Shown piece after piece: positions 24,894-33,746 of a stretch of 64,000 nt of DNA (the stretch's first letter is position 1; each line of letters begins with the position of its first letter). The DNA comes from Oliverpabstia intestinalis (GTDB lineage: Bacteria; Bacillota; Clostridia; Lachnospirales; Lachnospiraceae): contig NZ_VUMS01000008.1 of assembly GCF_009696065.1 (NCBI RefSeq), forward strand, positions 1-64,000. The letters are read 5' to 3'. The translations under genes and the position numbers were made by a program. The notes beneath the pieces were generated by a model. That model did no database searches. It saw only the letters and a list, made by a program, of their open reading frames with translations, and had not been told where the DNA came from.

Positions 24894-25595
24894 TTACCCC
24901 CACTCACCTGTCCCTATAATATCATAAATCTCATGCAGATCTGCGATCTCATAATCAATCTTTACATCCGTATACCGCTCTTTATGATCCGGATTGTACC
25001 AGCAGGTCTGGATTCCGGCGTTGTTGCCACCGCGGATATCGCTGGTGAGAGAATCTCCCAAGATCAGTACCTGGTCTTTTTCTACAGGACCGATGGTTTC
25101 AAACATCCTTTCAAAAAACTCCACGTTTGGTTTTTCCACGCCTAGGGCCTCGGACAAAAAGATGCCGTCCATCAATTCTCCCAGACCGGAAAGACGCAGT
25201 TTTTTCTCCTGAGCAACGACTGTTCCGTTTGAAACCACATATTGTTTCACTTTTCCCCGCAGGGACTTCACGATTTCATAACTGTCATCCCGAAACACAA
25301 TGGTATCTCCCAGACACAGCTGATAGCGTTCGTTGAACGCTTCCGCCACATCACTGCAGATCCCTTCCGTCTCAAAAAACTCCCGGAATCTTCCTACCAG
25401 TACCTCCGGTTTGGTAAGTTCGCCGCATTCCAGCTGTTCCCAGTACGACCTGTTGATCTTCGAATACCGCCTGATCATCTCATCCGTACACTCTCCCAGA
25501 TCAAACTCCTGAAACAGTTTCTTTATCGCTGCCTTCTCTGCCGCAAGGAAATCCAGCAGCGTGGCATCTACATCCCATAAAATTGTCGTAATCAT
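24894..25595 (-). CDS. HAD hydrolase, YjjG-type nucleotidase family
   Basis: The 233-residue HAD phosphatase has motif I DVDATLLDF (nucleophile Asp and general acid Asp) at 8-16, a C1-type helical cap (MIRRYSKINRSYWEQLECG), motif II VVSNGT, motif III Lys in GVEKPNVEFFERMF, and motif IV ILGDSLTSDIRGGNNAGI. This matches the YjjG/YfnB group, which dephosphorylates pyrimidine nucleotides including non-canonical ones in E. coli; the exact substrate here is inferred. ATG 25595 follows GAGGAGAAAAGC. It is monocistronic. Confidence 0.9.
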   Translation of the reverse strand: MITTILWDVDATLLDFLAAEKAAIKKLFQEFDLGECTDEMIRRYSKINRSYWEQLECGELTKPEVLVGRFREFFETEGICSDVAEAFNERYQLCLGDTIVFRDDSYEIVKSLRGKVKQYVVSNGTVVAQEKKLRLSGLGELMDGIFLSEALGVEKPNVEFFERMFETIGPVEKDQVLILGDSLTSDIRGGNNAGIQTCWYNPDHKERYTDVKIDYEIADLHEIYDIIGTGEWG

Positions 25596-25646
25596 GCTTT
25601 TCTCCTCTGTTCGTTTATCTTTCATGTATTTTTATCATAACACAAA

Positions 25647-25691
25647 ACAGCGACAGGGCACAGATATGTTTTCTCTGTACACTATCGCTGT
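25647..25691. repeat. Imperfect hairpin related to the one at 15881-15930
   Basis: ACAGCGA (25647-25653) pairs with TCGCTGT (25685-25691), with further pairing inside around a T-rich loop. Read on the minus strand it gives CGATAGTGTACAGAGAAAAC, against CGATACTGTGCAGAGAAAGC at the other locus. Both lie in short intergenic gaps. Confidence 0.45.
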
Positions 25692-25811
25692 ATCCTTTAA
25701 CAATAAAATTTTATCTTGTCTGTTACAAATGCCTGTTTCCATTTTGCACAAATTGGTTCACCGTTTTCATTCGACCAGAAATAAACGGTATAACCACTTA
25801 CCATAAACAAT

Positions 25812-26081
25812 TTAGGCAATCTGTATTCCCCCATTCGCAGCATATTTGTACACCAAATGTGCATTACTGTGTAAAAGTTCCTCGAACATTCCTATTTTCT
25901 CAGCAGAATATCCCGTTCTTTCCGTCCATTTATAATCAGGTAACTCGCATCTTGAAGAATCAAATCCATTTTCTGTCGGACGTTCAAAATTCACTATGAT
26001 TTTTTTCATCCCATCTTTTTCAATAATCTGAGAATGAACAATCTCCGTTTCATCTGCCAATATCATATATGGATACATCAT
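25812..26081 (-). CDS. Small conserved hypothetical protein
   Basis: The 89-residue acidic protein has MYPYMILADETEIVHSQ, VNFERPTENGFDSSRCELP and a helical C-terminus with LLHSNAHLVYKYAANGGIQIA. Small proteins of this kind appear to recur in Lachnospiraceae, but no function is known to me. GAGGTG precedes tandem ATG codons. No TM segment or signal peptide is visible. It stands alone between a hairpin and a gene-poor stretch, so it could be part of a small accessory island. Confidence 0.6.
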   Translation of the reverse strand: MMYPYMILADETEIVHSQIIEKDGMKKIIVNFERPTENGFDSSRCELPDYKWTERTGYSAEKIGMFEELLHSNAHLVYKYAANGGIQIA

Positions 26082-26268
26082 ATGCTTTCACCTCATTTCT
26101 CTTTTCCAACCACATTATAACATTATTATATGTAGTTGTCATGTAGTTAAAAATGAATCCGCGTGTTTTCTGTCACTCCCGGCTGGATAAAAAAACGTAT
26201 GATCGACAAACCGATCGAAGAAATCGGAAGCCGCCTGCACAAGAAAAGCCGCTGAATACAGTTTTCAA
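26082..26268. other. Gene-poor stretch with a possible gene tail
   Basis: On the plus strand a short open stretch ending at 26253 reads as basic C-terminal-like sequence (DKPIEEIGSRLHKKSR) without any start, RBS or upstream domain. It may be the last codons of a lost gene. Nothing else is seen. Confidence 0.3.
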
Positions 26269-26739
26269 TCATGGGCTGATCACCGTCAGTTCCTTCTTTT
26301 TGAGTTCCACAATATACTTCGTTGTCCCTTCTTCGAATTCTCTCTTTCCTGTCGGCGCAAAGCCGTGACGCCGGTAAAATGCAAGTGCCCGCTCATTTTT
26401 CTCAAGTGCCCACAGATGATCTGCACCAAACTGTTCCACCGCAAATGTTATCAGTTCATGACCGATTTTTCTGCCCTGAAACCATGAATCCACATACAGC
26501 TTACAGATTTCTGTTCCGTTCATCTGGATAAAGCCACGGATCAGTCCGTCATCATATATATAGAGATTTTTGAAGACCTCGTCTTTTTTCAGGTAATTAT
26601 CTATAAAAGAAACAACCTGCAACTCACCGAATGAGTAGCTCTCATCTTTGAATATCGGAAAATAGTTGATTCTGTTATTGCAGATAAATATTTCTGCGAT
26701 TCTTGACAAATCTTCCTCTTTCGCTTTTCTAATCTTCAT
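26269..26739 (-). CDS. GNAT family N-acetyltransferase
   Basis: The 156-residue single-domain GNAT begins MKIRKAKEEDLSRIAEIF. Motif A is LYVDSWFQGRKIGHELI (acetyl-CoA pyrophosphate loop RKIG) and motif B is ALEKNERALAFYRRHGFAPTGKRE, the pattern of the RimI/YjaB-like group. The acceptor is not predictable. It lies 46 bp downstream of the PNPOx-like gene on the same strand, so the two may be cotranscribed. Confidence 0.85.
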   Translation of the reverse strand: MKIRKAKEEDLSRIAEIFICNNRINYFPIFKDESYSFGELQVVSFIDNYLKKDEVFKNLYIYDDGLIRGFIQMNGTEICKLYVDSWFQGRKIGHELITFAVEQFGADHLWALEKNERALAFYRRHGFAPTGKREFEEGTTKYIVELKKKELTVISP

Positions 26740-26784
26740 TTTTACCTTTTATTCTGACCTTTCTTATCGAATTTTCCAGATTTT

Positions 26785-27468
26785 TTATACTGTCTTCGTA
26801 AACCTTAACTTCTGTCGGCTTCCATATCCCTGTTTCTTGAAATCAGAATTCAGAAGTTCCATCTCCTCCGGAACGATTTTGATCAGGTGCATCGGATGCT
26901 CCAGTTTTTTCAGTGCTTCTACAGGGATTTTGCGGAATTCAGCCGCCTGTAGATATTCTTCTGAAAATGGAGGCACAATCGCAGCTGTACCCGTAATCTG
27001 GATGCTGTTCAGACTGCCAAATCCGCTATATGTTTCATAGACAGCAAGACTTACTTTCTTATTTTTCTCAAGTCCCGCAAATTTCTTTCCGCCCTCTGAG
27101 AAGATCCAGACAGCACCGTCGTGCCAGCTGTATTCCAATGGTGTACACCGGATCACTCCGTCCCCACCGGTTGCCAGGGCACAGGTATTGTGTGCACGTA
27201 AAAAGGCGTCTGCCTCCTGTTTCAGCTGTTCCGGTTCCATGTGTTTGCTTTCTTTATCTTTTTCCACCCAGTAAACGGCTGCTGCCTGATATTCTTCCGG
27301 AGTCATATCTGTGATTTCTTCATATTCCTCTCTATCCAGAGAAACCGGAATTCCTGTTTTCCCTGTAATGTGCACTCCTCCGTACCAGGTGCCCTCAACC
27401 TCAAAAATATCACCGATCTGATATTCACTGGAATATTCATCTGTCTTTTTCACAATTTTTATTTTCAT
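26785..27468 (-). CDS. Pyridoxamine 5'-phosphate oxidase-like FMN-binding protein with N-terminal extension
   Basis: Of 227 residues, the C-terminal 135 form a split-barrel PNPOx-like domain: FLRAHNTCALATGGDGVIRCTPLEYSWHDG, WIFSEGGKKFAGLEKNKKVSLAVYE and LNSIQITGTAAIVPP. The N-terminal 85 residues (VKKTDEYSSEYQIGDIFEVEGTWYGG) look like a small separate beta domain that I do not recognise. Such proteins bind FMN or F420 and reduce diverse substrates. ATG 27468 follows AAGGATG; the longer frame to 27528 lacks an RBS. The GNAT gene follows. Confidence 0.8.
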   Translation of the reverse strand: MKIKIVKKTDEYSSEYQIGDIFEVEGTWYGGVHITGKTGIPVSLDREEYEEITDMTPEEYQAAAVYWVEKDKESKHMEPEQLKQEADAFLRAHNTCALATGGDGVIRCTPLEYSWHDGAVWIFSEGGKKFAGLEKNKKVSLAVYETYSGFGSLNSIQITGTAAIVPPFSEEYLQAAEFRKIPVEALKKLEHPMHLIKIVPEEMELLNSDFKKQGYGSRQKLRFTKTV

Positions 27469-27682
27469 AATCGCTTCATCCTTTCTTCTCCGTCCTTCGT
27501 CCGATATTTTTATTGTAAGCGAAAACATTTATACTGTACAGCGCTTTTTCATTCAGTTATTATTATGAACTCTTACCTTTTACATAAAATATCTATAAAT
27601 TTATTTTCAAAAGGACTTGACGAACCTTCAAAATACTTTTACTATTAATACATAAGAAATAGGTTTTTTGTCCGGTAAGTGT

Positions 27683-27898
27683 TTATAAACTGAAGGAGTT
27701 GCTCGTTTCTTTTTTTATGTCAATTATATCATACAGATACATTCTCCCATCTGATGCACGTCTGATTAACAATGATGCATGAAATATATTATGTCTTTCA
27801 ATTTCTCCACTCCTATCATATACCGGAAGTGCAAATCTTGAATCATAGCGATACCATCCATATTTTGCATTTCTTCTATGTTTTTCTTTTTTATCCAT
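27683..27898 (-). CDS. Short fragment like the tail of a large mobile-element protein
   Basis: The 71 residues include RYDSRFALPVYDRSGEIER, IFHASLLIRRASDGRMYLYD and IIDIKKETSNS. Together these resemble the C-terminal segment of large polyvalent proteins of phages and conjugative elements, whose ends often carry such YLYDIINIKKET strings. The ATG follows AAAGGGAGCG, so the piece could still be translated. The flanks are AT-rich and gene-poor. No N-terminal catalytic part exists, so it is probably a scar of a lost element. The assignment is tentative. Confidence 0.4.
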   Translation of the reverse strand: MDKKEKHRRNAKYGWYRYDSRFALPVYDRSGEIERHNIFHASLLIRRASDGRMYLYDIIDIKKETSNSFSL

Positions 27899-28046
27899 AT
27901 ATCGCTCCCTTTACTAATTTTATACAAATGCTTTTTTCTAATTTTTAGGTTGTGGAATATTTTCAGAATATGTATATCAGATGTGTATATAAAATACTAT
28001 AATGTGTTTTATATATTATAACAGGTATTGATATCTATATCAACAG

Positions 28047-28096
28047 AAAAACTGGGCTGTCACAGAATTCTTTATTTTCTGTAACAGCCCAGTTTT
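28047..28096. terminator. Strong hairpin terminator after the glyoxalase gene
   Basis: AAAACTGGGCTGT and ACAGCCCAGTTTT frame a further ACAGAA/TTCTGT pairing, giving a stem of about 20 bp. It has A/T runs on both sides and lies 30 bp past the glyoxalase stop on the minus strand. Confidence 0.85.
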
Positions 28097-28125
28097 CTAC
28101 TCTTCTTTTTCTTGCAGATTCCATA

Positions 28126-28497
28126 CTATAGTACACACACCGGTGTTCCAACCTCGATCAGGTTGCCATCCAGGTCATAAAAACGGATCACTTTCTGTCC
28201 CCAGCTGTGTGTTATCAACCGATTGACATAACAGATTTCCGGATATTGTTTTTCCAATTTCTCAGCAAAATCTTCTATCTCTTTTTCTTCAAAATACAAC
28301 TCACAGGAATTATTTTTCGGAACAACCTCTTTACCAAGATATTTTTTCCATATTGCTTCATCCTGAAGCACCAGTCCCTCGGTCAAAATCACGTTTCCTT
28401 CCTGATCCAGCACTACGTCCAGACCGAACAGATCGTGATAAAATTTTTTTGCTTTTTCTATATCTTTTACAACGATCAATACATTCTTTAATTTCAC
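28126..28497 (-). CDS. Glyoxalase/VOC superfamily protein
   Basis: The 123-residue protein is one VOC domain with two beta-alpha-beta-beta-beta modules: NVLIVVKDIEKAKKFYHDLFGLDV and the C-terminal VIRFYDLDGNLIEVGTP with the usual Glu metal ligand position. Function ranges from glyoxalase to antibiotic resistance and is unknown here. The frame runs back to 28566 inside the esterase gene, but GTG 28497 follows GGGAG at ten bases and begins KLKNVLIVV as in homologues. It is probably cotranscribed with the esterase, whose stop is 21 bp upstream. Confidence 0.8.
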   Translation of the reverse strand: MKLKNVLIVVKDIEKAKKFYHDLFGLDVVLDQEGNVILTEGLVLQDEAIWKKYLGKEVVPKNNSCELYFEEKEIEDFAEKLEKQYPEICYVNRLITHSWGQKVIRFYDLDGNLIEVGTPVCVL

Positions 28498-28517
28498 TGT
28501 ACAATTACTCCCGCTTT

Positions 28518-29336
28518 TTACAACCGTGACATCCATCCGCAAGCCAGTTCCATCCAGCTCTGGCACTCTGGTTGGATGCCGCTGCCGTCCTGGCGTTTTG
28601 TTTCTTCGTTTGCGAGACTCAGACCATGACCGCCTGCCGGGTAGATATGCATTTCCACCGGTATCTTATTTTTATGTAATGCTTCAAAGAAGAACAGCGA
28701 ATTTTCCACCGGAACACAGTCGTCCGGTTCTGTATGCCATAAGAAAGTCGGAGGGGTATCCTTTGTCACCTGAAGTTCCAACGACTGTTCTTTCCGTTTT
28801 TCCGGATCGTAAGCATCTTCTCCAAGCAATGCTTCAAAAGAACCTCTGTGGGCATATTCCCCGGAAGTGATAACCGGATAGCACAGAATCATTCCGTTTG
28901 GCCGGATCTGTTCTGCGGACACGCCAAGTGTTTCGGAAAGAAACGGTTTCTTCCAGAAAACTCCAAGGCTGCATGCCAGATGACCGCCGGCGGAAAATCC
29001 CTGTACCACTATTTTTTCCGTATCAATATGGTATTCGTCCGCATATTCTCTCAGATGTGCCACTGCTTTCGCCAGCTGCAAAAGTGCCAGCGGATATTTT
29101 GCCGGTTTCACGCTGTAACGAAGGATCGCCGCCTGATATCCCTTTGCGATATACTGAATCGCCACCGGTTCTGCCTCCCGGTCGGATGTCATCTCATAGC
29201 CGCCGCCCGGGCAGATCAGAACGAGCGGACGTTTTCTGTCCGGAATCATCTCCGGAGAGTTGTCCAGAAAATAGGTATATAATGCTGCGGTTTCCTGATA
29301 ACTGGCTACGCTGATATCAATCTTTTTGCAAATCAT
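28518..29336 (-). CDS. Alpha/beta hydrolase, acetyl-xylan esterase-like (Aes/BD-FAE group)
   Basis: The 272-residue cytosolic esterase shows PLVLICPGGGYEMTSDREAE (oxyanion HGGG-like segment), nucleophile GFSAGGH at about 118, acid Asp in TEPDDCVPVENS and His in YPAGGHGLSLAN. This matches esterases that deacetylate xylo-oligosaccharides and related glycans, a common gut Firmicute trait; the substrate is inferred. ATG 29336 follows AGGAGGACACAACACT. No signal peptide is present. The VOC gene follows in the same orientation. Confidence 0.88.
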   Translation of the reverse strand: MICKKIDISVASYQETAALYTYFLDNSPEMIPDRKRPLVLICPGGGYEMTSDREAEPVAIQYIAKGYQAAILRYSVKPAKYPLALLQLAKAVAHLREYADEYHIDTEKIVVQGFSAGGHLACSLGVFWKKPFLSETLGVSAEQIRPNGMILCYPVITSGEYAHRGSFEALLGEDAYDPEKRKEQSLELQVTKDTPPTFLWHTEPDDCVPVENSLFFFEALHKNKIPVEMHIYPAGGHGLSLANEETKRQDGSGIQPECQSWMELACGWMSRL

Positions 29337-29420
29337 AGTGTTGTGTCCTCCTGACTCTTTCTCTGTTGTCTTACTTGTACCTGACAAGGCACATTCTTTA
29401 TTCTGCATTTAAAAATTTTA

Positions 29421-29465
29421 GTAACCGTTCAGTACCTTCACAATGACTACCTATGGAACAGTTAC
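29421..29465. repeat. GTAAC-ended inverted repeat
   Basis: GTAACCGTTCAGTACC at the left and GGAACAGTTAC at the right pair by their ends (GTAACNGTTC with its complement), with CAATGACTACC in the loop. It lies between the MoxR ATPase stop and the esterase start and carries the ATTCAGTA-like word of the wider family. Confidence 0.5.
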
Positions 29466-29503
29466 ACGCTCTATTACTCATTATACGTCCTGCAATCTTT
29501 CTG

Positions 29504-31030
29504 TCAATTCCCGTTCTTTGACCTTTCTTCCATATCCCTGCATCTGTTTTTCAGCAATTTTTCTCCGCCGAGCAGCTGTTGTTCATATCTGGTATAAGCC
29601 GGGCAGCCATAGGTTCCGAGGAACTTCCGGATCCGGTCATTCCTTGCGAGATTCGCTGCAAATAATGCCAGCTCTGCCCCTGTACCATAGCTTTCTTCCA
29701 GAAATGCAAATCCCCGCTCCAACTTCTGCGAGATGCCCTCCTGCCGTTCGTCACACCGTTTCGTCTCTTCCTCACAAACCTGTTCGAGCCGTCGGTTCAG
29801 TGCTTCCTGCCCGCTCTCATGGTCTGCTTTTGCCTGCTGGTCAATCTTCCACAGTATCTTCAACACCGCCTCTTCGGTCTGCCTCTCTTCTCTTCGGATC
29901 AGTTCCCGTTCTGTGCGGATCTGCAAACTTTTTTCTCTGCTCTCGATCCAGTCTCCGAATGTCTTTTCTGCATCATTCTCCCGGAAAATACCGAGCTGTC
30001 TGCAACTTTCTGTCAGCACTTTCTGTATCTGCCTTTCCCTGAAATACTGTTCGATGTTATGATCCAGCACAGCCAGCAGAAAGGCCAGTACCATACTGCG
30101 CTCCTGTGGTGTTCCCTCCTGTGCCATCCGGGTGATCGTCTCCCGTTCCGCATCCGAAAGGCTTCCGTCCAGAACCTGTCTGATCCGGTAATCCTGTCCG
30201 TACTTCCGATAAATCTGATAATACGAAAAAAATTCGGCTGCTGTCTTTTCTTCCTGAAGATACTGCTCCACCAGCATTTTTTCTACCGGAAATCCCATTT
30301 TTTCATAACTTCTCAGCACTGCAGACAGATCTTCCCATCCCCGTGCCGTCACAAACTGTTTTTTTCCGTCCTCCTGACGGATCCGATAGAAACGATCTCT
30401 GTGTGCTTCCAGATACGACCGGATACTGCCGTGTACCTGATGGAACAATGCATATTCCATCCAGACATCGAGATCCGGCTCCAGCACGATCTTTCGGACA
30501 CGGTCCAGCGTCGCGATGTCAAATTCGCGCACAGATTTGTTGTATTCCGGCGGGTTGCCCGCTGCTACGATGAGCCAGTCCGGTGGAAGCTTCTGGTTTC
30601 CAAACGTTTTGTCCTGGAGAAGCTGCAGCATCACCGGAGCAAGTGTCTCTGAGACACAGTTGATCTCATCCAGAAATAAAATTCCTCTCTTTTTCCCGGT
30701 TTTCTCCATGCAGGCATAAATAGAAGCGATGATCTCACTCATCGTATATTCCGTCACGCTGACCTGTGCATCACCAAATGTACGCTCCACGATCTTCGGA
30801 AGTCCCATGGCGCTCTGTCTTGTATGATGGGTCATCGTATATGCTACCAGCCCTGCCCCACATTCTCCGGCGATCTGTTCCATGATTGCTGTCTTTCCGA
30901 TTCCCGGAGGTCCGATCAGCAGAATCGGCCTTTGCTGACGCAACGGAACCAGTGGATACCCGCTTTCATCTTTCTGAAAATACGCCTGCAGCGTATATTG
31001 TATCGTTTCTTTTGCTTCTTTGATATTCAT
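29504..31030 (-). CDS. MoxR-type AAA+ ATPase
   Basis: The 508-residue protein has an N-terminal AAA+ core: Walker A GPPGIGKT at 40-47, Walker B ILFLDEINC at about 116-124, sensor-1 VAAGNPPEYNKSVREFD and arginine LDRVRKIVL. A long charged helical C-terminal half (about 330-480) follows. MoxR ATPases act as chaperones for metal insertion or complex assembly and work with VWA proteins; the adjacent upstream gene encodes one, 21 bp away. The client is unknown. The C-terminal extension is much longer than in plain MoxR. Confidence 0.88.
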   Translation of the reverse strand: MNIKEAKETIQYTLQAYFQKDESGYPLVPLRQQRPILLIGPPGIGKTAIMEQIAGECGAGLVAYTMTHHTRQSAMGLPKIVERTFGDAQVSVTEYTMSEIIASIYACMEKTGKKRGILFLDEINCVSETLAPVMLQLLQDKTFGNQKLPPDWLIVAAGNPPEYNKSVREFDIATLDRVRKIVLEPDLDVWMEYALFHQVHGSIRSYLEAHRDRFYRIRQEDGKKQFVTARGWEDLSAVLRSYEKMGFPVEKMLVEQYLQEEKTAAEFFSYYQIYRKYGQDYRIRQVLDGSLSDAERETITRMAQEGTPQERSMVLAFLLAVLDHNIEQYFRERQIQKVLTESCRQLGIFRENDAEKTFGDWIESREKSLQIRTERELIRREERQTEEAVLKILWKIDQQAKADHESGQEALNRRLEQVCEEETKRCDERQEGISQKLERGFAFLEESYGTGAELALFAANLARNDRIRKFLGTYGCPAYTRYEQQLLGGEKLLKNRCRDMEERSKNGN

Positions 31031-31051
31031 CCGTTTTCTCTTTCCCCTGTA

Positions 31052-32362
31052 TTATTGTTCTGTCACCAGCAGTTTTTTTGCCCATCCCGGTACCCGGTCC
31101 ATCTTCTCACTCTTTTTTACAAATACAAATGCCGTCTCATAATCCGGCTTCTTCTCCGGATAGATCCCGTCACCGTCGGTGAAGTAAATCAGTGCTTTCA
31201 GGTCGCTGAATTCTCTTTTCTCCCGCATCCGTTCTACTTCCTCGAACACCGGGCGAAAATCGGTTCCTCCTCTTCCGTGGATCACCAGCTGTTCCCGGTA
31301 CGCTTCCCATTCTTTTGCGGAATGGATCATCACTTTTTCCTGAATAAAACTGTCACACTGGATCAGGCATACTTTCCAGTTCTCAAAAAAATTTTCCTTT
31401 TCTTCCAGAATCCTTCTGGTTTCTCCAAGGAAACGGGCTACCATTTCTTTTTTACAGGATCCGGAGGTATCTATGGCAATTACCAGTTCCTCCAGCCGGT
31501 TCCCCTCCCGGGTTTCGAGAGGCTCTATCATGGGAAGATTTCCATACCGTTCCATCCCATAATAATAAGCAACCGGGTCAAAGGCATCCTGATCCAGTTT
31601 CATCTCCTCTCTTGTAACAGTAAAACGGCGTAAAAACCGTCGGTAGTCATATTTTCCTTTCTCAATTTCGGAAAGTTCTTCTTTCTGACCACCACGGTTC
31701 TCGCCTCTTCGTTTTCCTCCTGCGCCATAGGTAATCGCAAGTTCTTTTGCGATCTCTTTCCATTTTTTACAGATTGCTTTCTGTTTCTCTGTCTCTTTTC
31801 CGAAACTTTCCGGCATCTCGATGCACTGACGAATCAACCGGAGATATTCTTCATATACGTTCTCCGGATTCTCTCCGAAACGGTGAATCAGATACTCAGG
31901 ATTCACATACAGGCTCTCCCCGTCTGTCCTCATAGCGGTTACCTGCTCATCCGGCTGCACCCGGAGCTCCAGCAGCGCCCTGCCAAGCTCCGGATACCGC
32001 CAGCATAACTCATTTTTGCAGTGTTTCATCAGGCCGGTGATCAGCTCCTGTTTCGTCGCTGTATTCGGAGATTTTTCTTTTGTTGAAATATGGTTCTTCC
32101 ACGCCAGCAATACACGGAAGGCATCCCATTTTTTCAGTTCTCCCGCCCTGCTCAGAAAACCGTTCAGTTCCTGCTCTCCAAACCATCCCCTGTCTGCCAT
32201 TTTTTTCATTCCATCGATATTTTCCTGTACGATCAGATATTCCATGGCGGGACGGATCCTGCGTTTCAGATAGATTGCTTCCTCTTTTGATATTTCTTCG
32301 TTTTCCCGGGTATTTTGCAGAAAACGTCCGATTACTTCTTCCAGATGTTGTTGTTCATTCAT
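31052..32362 (-). CDS. VWA-domain protein (DUF2201-like), partner of MoxR ATPase
   Basis: The 436-residue protein ends in a von Willebrand A domain with a full MIDAS: DTSGS at 298-302, the threonine of GRGGTDFRPVF at about 366, and FTDGDG near 395. The C-terminal layout resembles DUF2201 proteins. The first 100 residues are helical and repeat-like (AMEYLIVQENIDGMKKMADRGWFG, LLAWKNH), recalling ankyrin-type repeats, and replace the usual metallopeptidase-like domain. It precedes the MoxR gene with 21 bp spacing, so both are probably made together as a metal-dependent chaperone pair. Confidence 0.85.
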   Translation of the reverse strand: MNEQQHLEEVIGRFLQNTRENEEISKEEAIYLKRRIRPAMEYLIVQENIDGMKKMADRGWFGEQELNGFLSRAGELKKWDAFRVLLAWKNHISTKEKSPNTATKQELITGLMKHCKNELCWRYPELGRALLELRVQPDEQVTAMRTDGESLYVNPEYLIHRFGENPENVYEEYLRLIRQCIEMPESFGKETEKQKAICKKWKEIAKELAITYGAGGKRRGENRGGQKEELSEIEKGKYDYRRFLRRFTVTREEMKLDQDAFDPVAYYYGMERYGNLPMIEPLETREGNRLEELVIAIDTSGSCKKEMVARFLGETRRILEEKENFFENWKVCLIQCDSFIQEKVMIHSAKEWEAYREQLVIHGRGGTDFRPVFEEVERMREKREFSDLKALIYFTDGDGIYPEKKPDYETAFVFVKKSEKMDRVPGWAKKLLVTEQ

Positions 32363-32435
32363 TTGTATACATCACCGTTTTTTGTATTCTCTATCCATCG
32401 TAGCACCCTTTATTTTAATTTACAAGCAGATCCTT

Positions 32436-33143
32436 TTACTGATTTTCCTGTGTTCCGTCTTCCGTCTGGCTGCTCATCGGCGTGATCACAATATTTTCTG
32501 CCGCAATACCGGTTTTCCGTTTTACGATATCCTCGATCTGCGCTCTGCTGGCATCGTCCACCTTGGTATCCGGTACTACAATGTCTGCTGTCTCTCCGGT
32601 CAGATTCACAACCACATCAGGAAATCCTTTCGCTTCGAGAAGCAGTTCTGCCGCAGCTTCTTTCTCCACAAGATCAGTCATATTTACCATACTGGCGATT
32701 GCACTTTCTTTTTCTGTCTCGGAAAGGGCTTCGTTGTTGATGATCGATAACAGAGATTCTTTATTCTGGGAGCGAATCTGTTCCCGTTCGATACGCGCCT
32801 GGGCCATATATGTAGAAGCACCTGTCAGAACAGCCTCCCCCGGTGTCTCCTGGGGCTGTGATTCTGTGCCGGATGATTCTTCACCGGAAGCCGTGGCATC
32901 TGTACCATCGCCGGCAGTCGCCGCACCGGTCTCATCCGTAACATCTAGATCCAGATTTTCCATATCCTGCAGAACCTGATCCATATTGACCGAAGTTTCC
33001 GTCTCACTGGAGGTCTCGGTCTTTGCAGTCTTATCTTTTTTCCCTTTTAATTGTGCATCGGAATAGCTGATATAGCCTGCTGCAGCAATCATTACTGCCA
33101 GAGCCGTGATAATGATCTGATTCTTTTTAAATATTTTTTTCAC
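32436..33143 (-). CDS. spoIIIAH: Stage III sporulation protein AH
   Basis: The 235-residue mother-cell membrane protein has one N-terminal TM (IIITALAVMIAAAGYISY), a low-complexity acidic linker rich in T, E and G, and a C-terminal YscJ/FliF-like ring domain (KESLLSIINNEALSETEKESAIASM). It forms the SpoIIIAH ring that docks with forespore SpoIIQ in the feeding-tube channel. It is the last of the eight-gene spoIIIA operon, 33 bp after spoIIIAG. The linker is longer than in Bacillus. Confidence 0.93.
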   Translation of the reverse strand: MKKIFKKNQIIITALAVMIAAAGYISYSDAQLKGKKDKTAKTETSSETETSVNMDQVLQDMENLDLDVTDETGAATAGDGTDATASGEESSGTESQPQETPGEAVLTGASTYMAQARIEREQIRSQNKESLLSIINNEALSETEKESAIASMVNMTDLVEKEAAAELLLEAKGFPDVVVNLTGETADIVVPDTKVDDASRAQIEDIVKRKTGIAAENIVITPMSSQTEDGTQENQ

Positions 33144-33176
33144 TGCTGCTCTCCTTTTTATTCATTTTGACGGGTC

Positions 33177-33743
33177 TCATTTCATTTTTAACACTTTGAT
33201 TTCGTGGGCTTCGACGTGAAACAATGCTATCACCGCCTCCTGGATCTGTTGTACGATCACCGGGTTTCCGCCTCCCTGTGCCACGACAATCACGCCGCGG
33301 ATCTCCGGATAGGTACTTGAGGATATATAGGGTGTCTGTCCCCCGTCTCCGGTATCCTCGTATACTGTAGTTTCCCCCGTGGTTACCGTCTGACTGCTCC
33401 GCTGCGTCCCGGAATCTCCTTTTTCACTGGAAGTACTGGTATCCTCCGGACTGTCTTTTTCCACCTGTTTCTTCCCGGTAGATTCCATCGCCACCGCCAC
33501 CTGTACTGCACCCACACCTTCTACCTGCGACAGTACGCTCTCCAGCTGTTTTTCATAAGACTGCCGGATCTGATCGTCGGTCTGCTCCTGTGTCTGCGAA
33601 ACTGTTGTCTTTTCCTGTGTCTTTTTTTGCTCCTTTTGTTTTACAGGAGCGGCAATCACAAGAAGTAAAAGACCTGCCAGCCCACAGATCAGCCACTGCT
33701 CCCGTTTCATCTCCCTGACTGCTGCAAACACTCTCTCCTTCAT
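33177..33743 (-). CDS. spoIIIAG: Stage III sporulation protein AG
   Basis: The 188-residue protein has a TM at about 19-35 (LICGLAGLLLLVIAAPV), an S/T/E-rich linker, and a ring-building domain with EGVGAVQVAVAMESTG and VIVVAQGGGNPVIVQQIQEAV. SpoIIIAG forms the large ring of the mother cell-forespore channel. It lies 3 bp downstream of spoIIIAF. It should be transcribed by sigma-E during engulfment; no internal promoter is seen. Confidence 0.93.
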   Translation of the reverse strand: MKERVFAAVREMKREQWLICGLAGLLLLVIAAPVKQKEQKKTQEKTTVSQTQEQTDDQIRQSYEKQLESVLSQVEGVGAVQVAVAMESTGKKQVEKDSPEDTSTSSEKGDSGTQRSSQTVTTGETTVYEDTGDGGQTPYISSSTYPEIRGVIVVAQGGGNPVIVQQIQEAVIALFHVEAHEIKVLKMK

Positions 33744-33746
33744 AGT

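Noticed and set aside
26160-26253. Possible gene tail on the plus strand
   Set aside because: Only about 25 codons are readable and no start, RBS or domain is present; too little to call a gene.
27600-27660. TTGACG..TACTAT promoter-like string on the plus strand
   Set aside because: There is no plus-strand gene downstream and the region is AT-rich, so chance similarity is likely.
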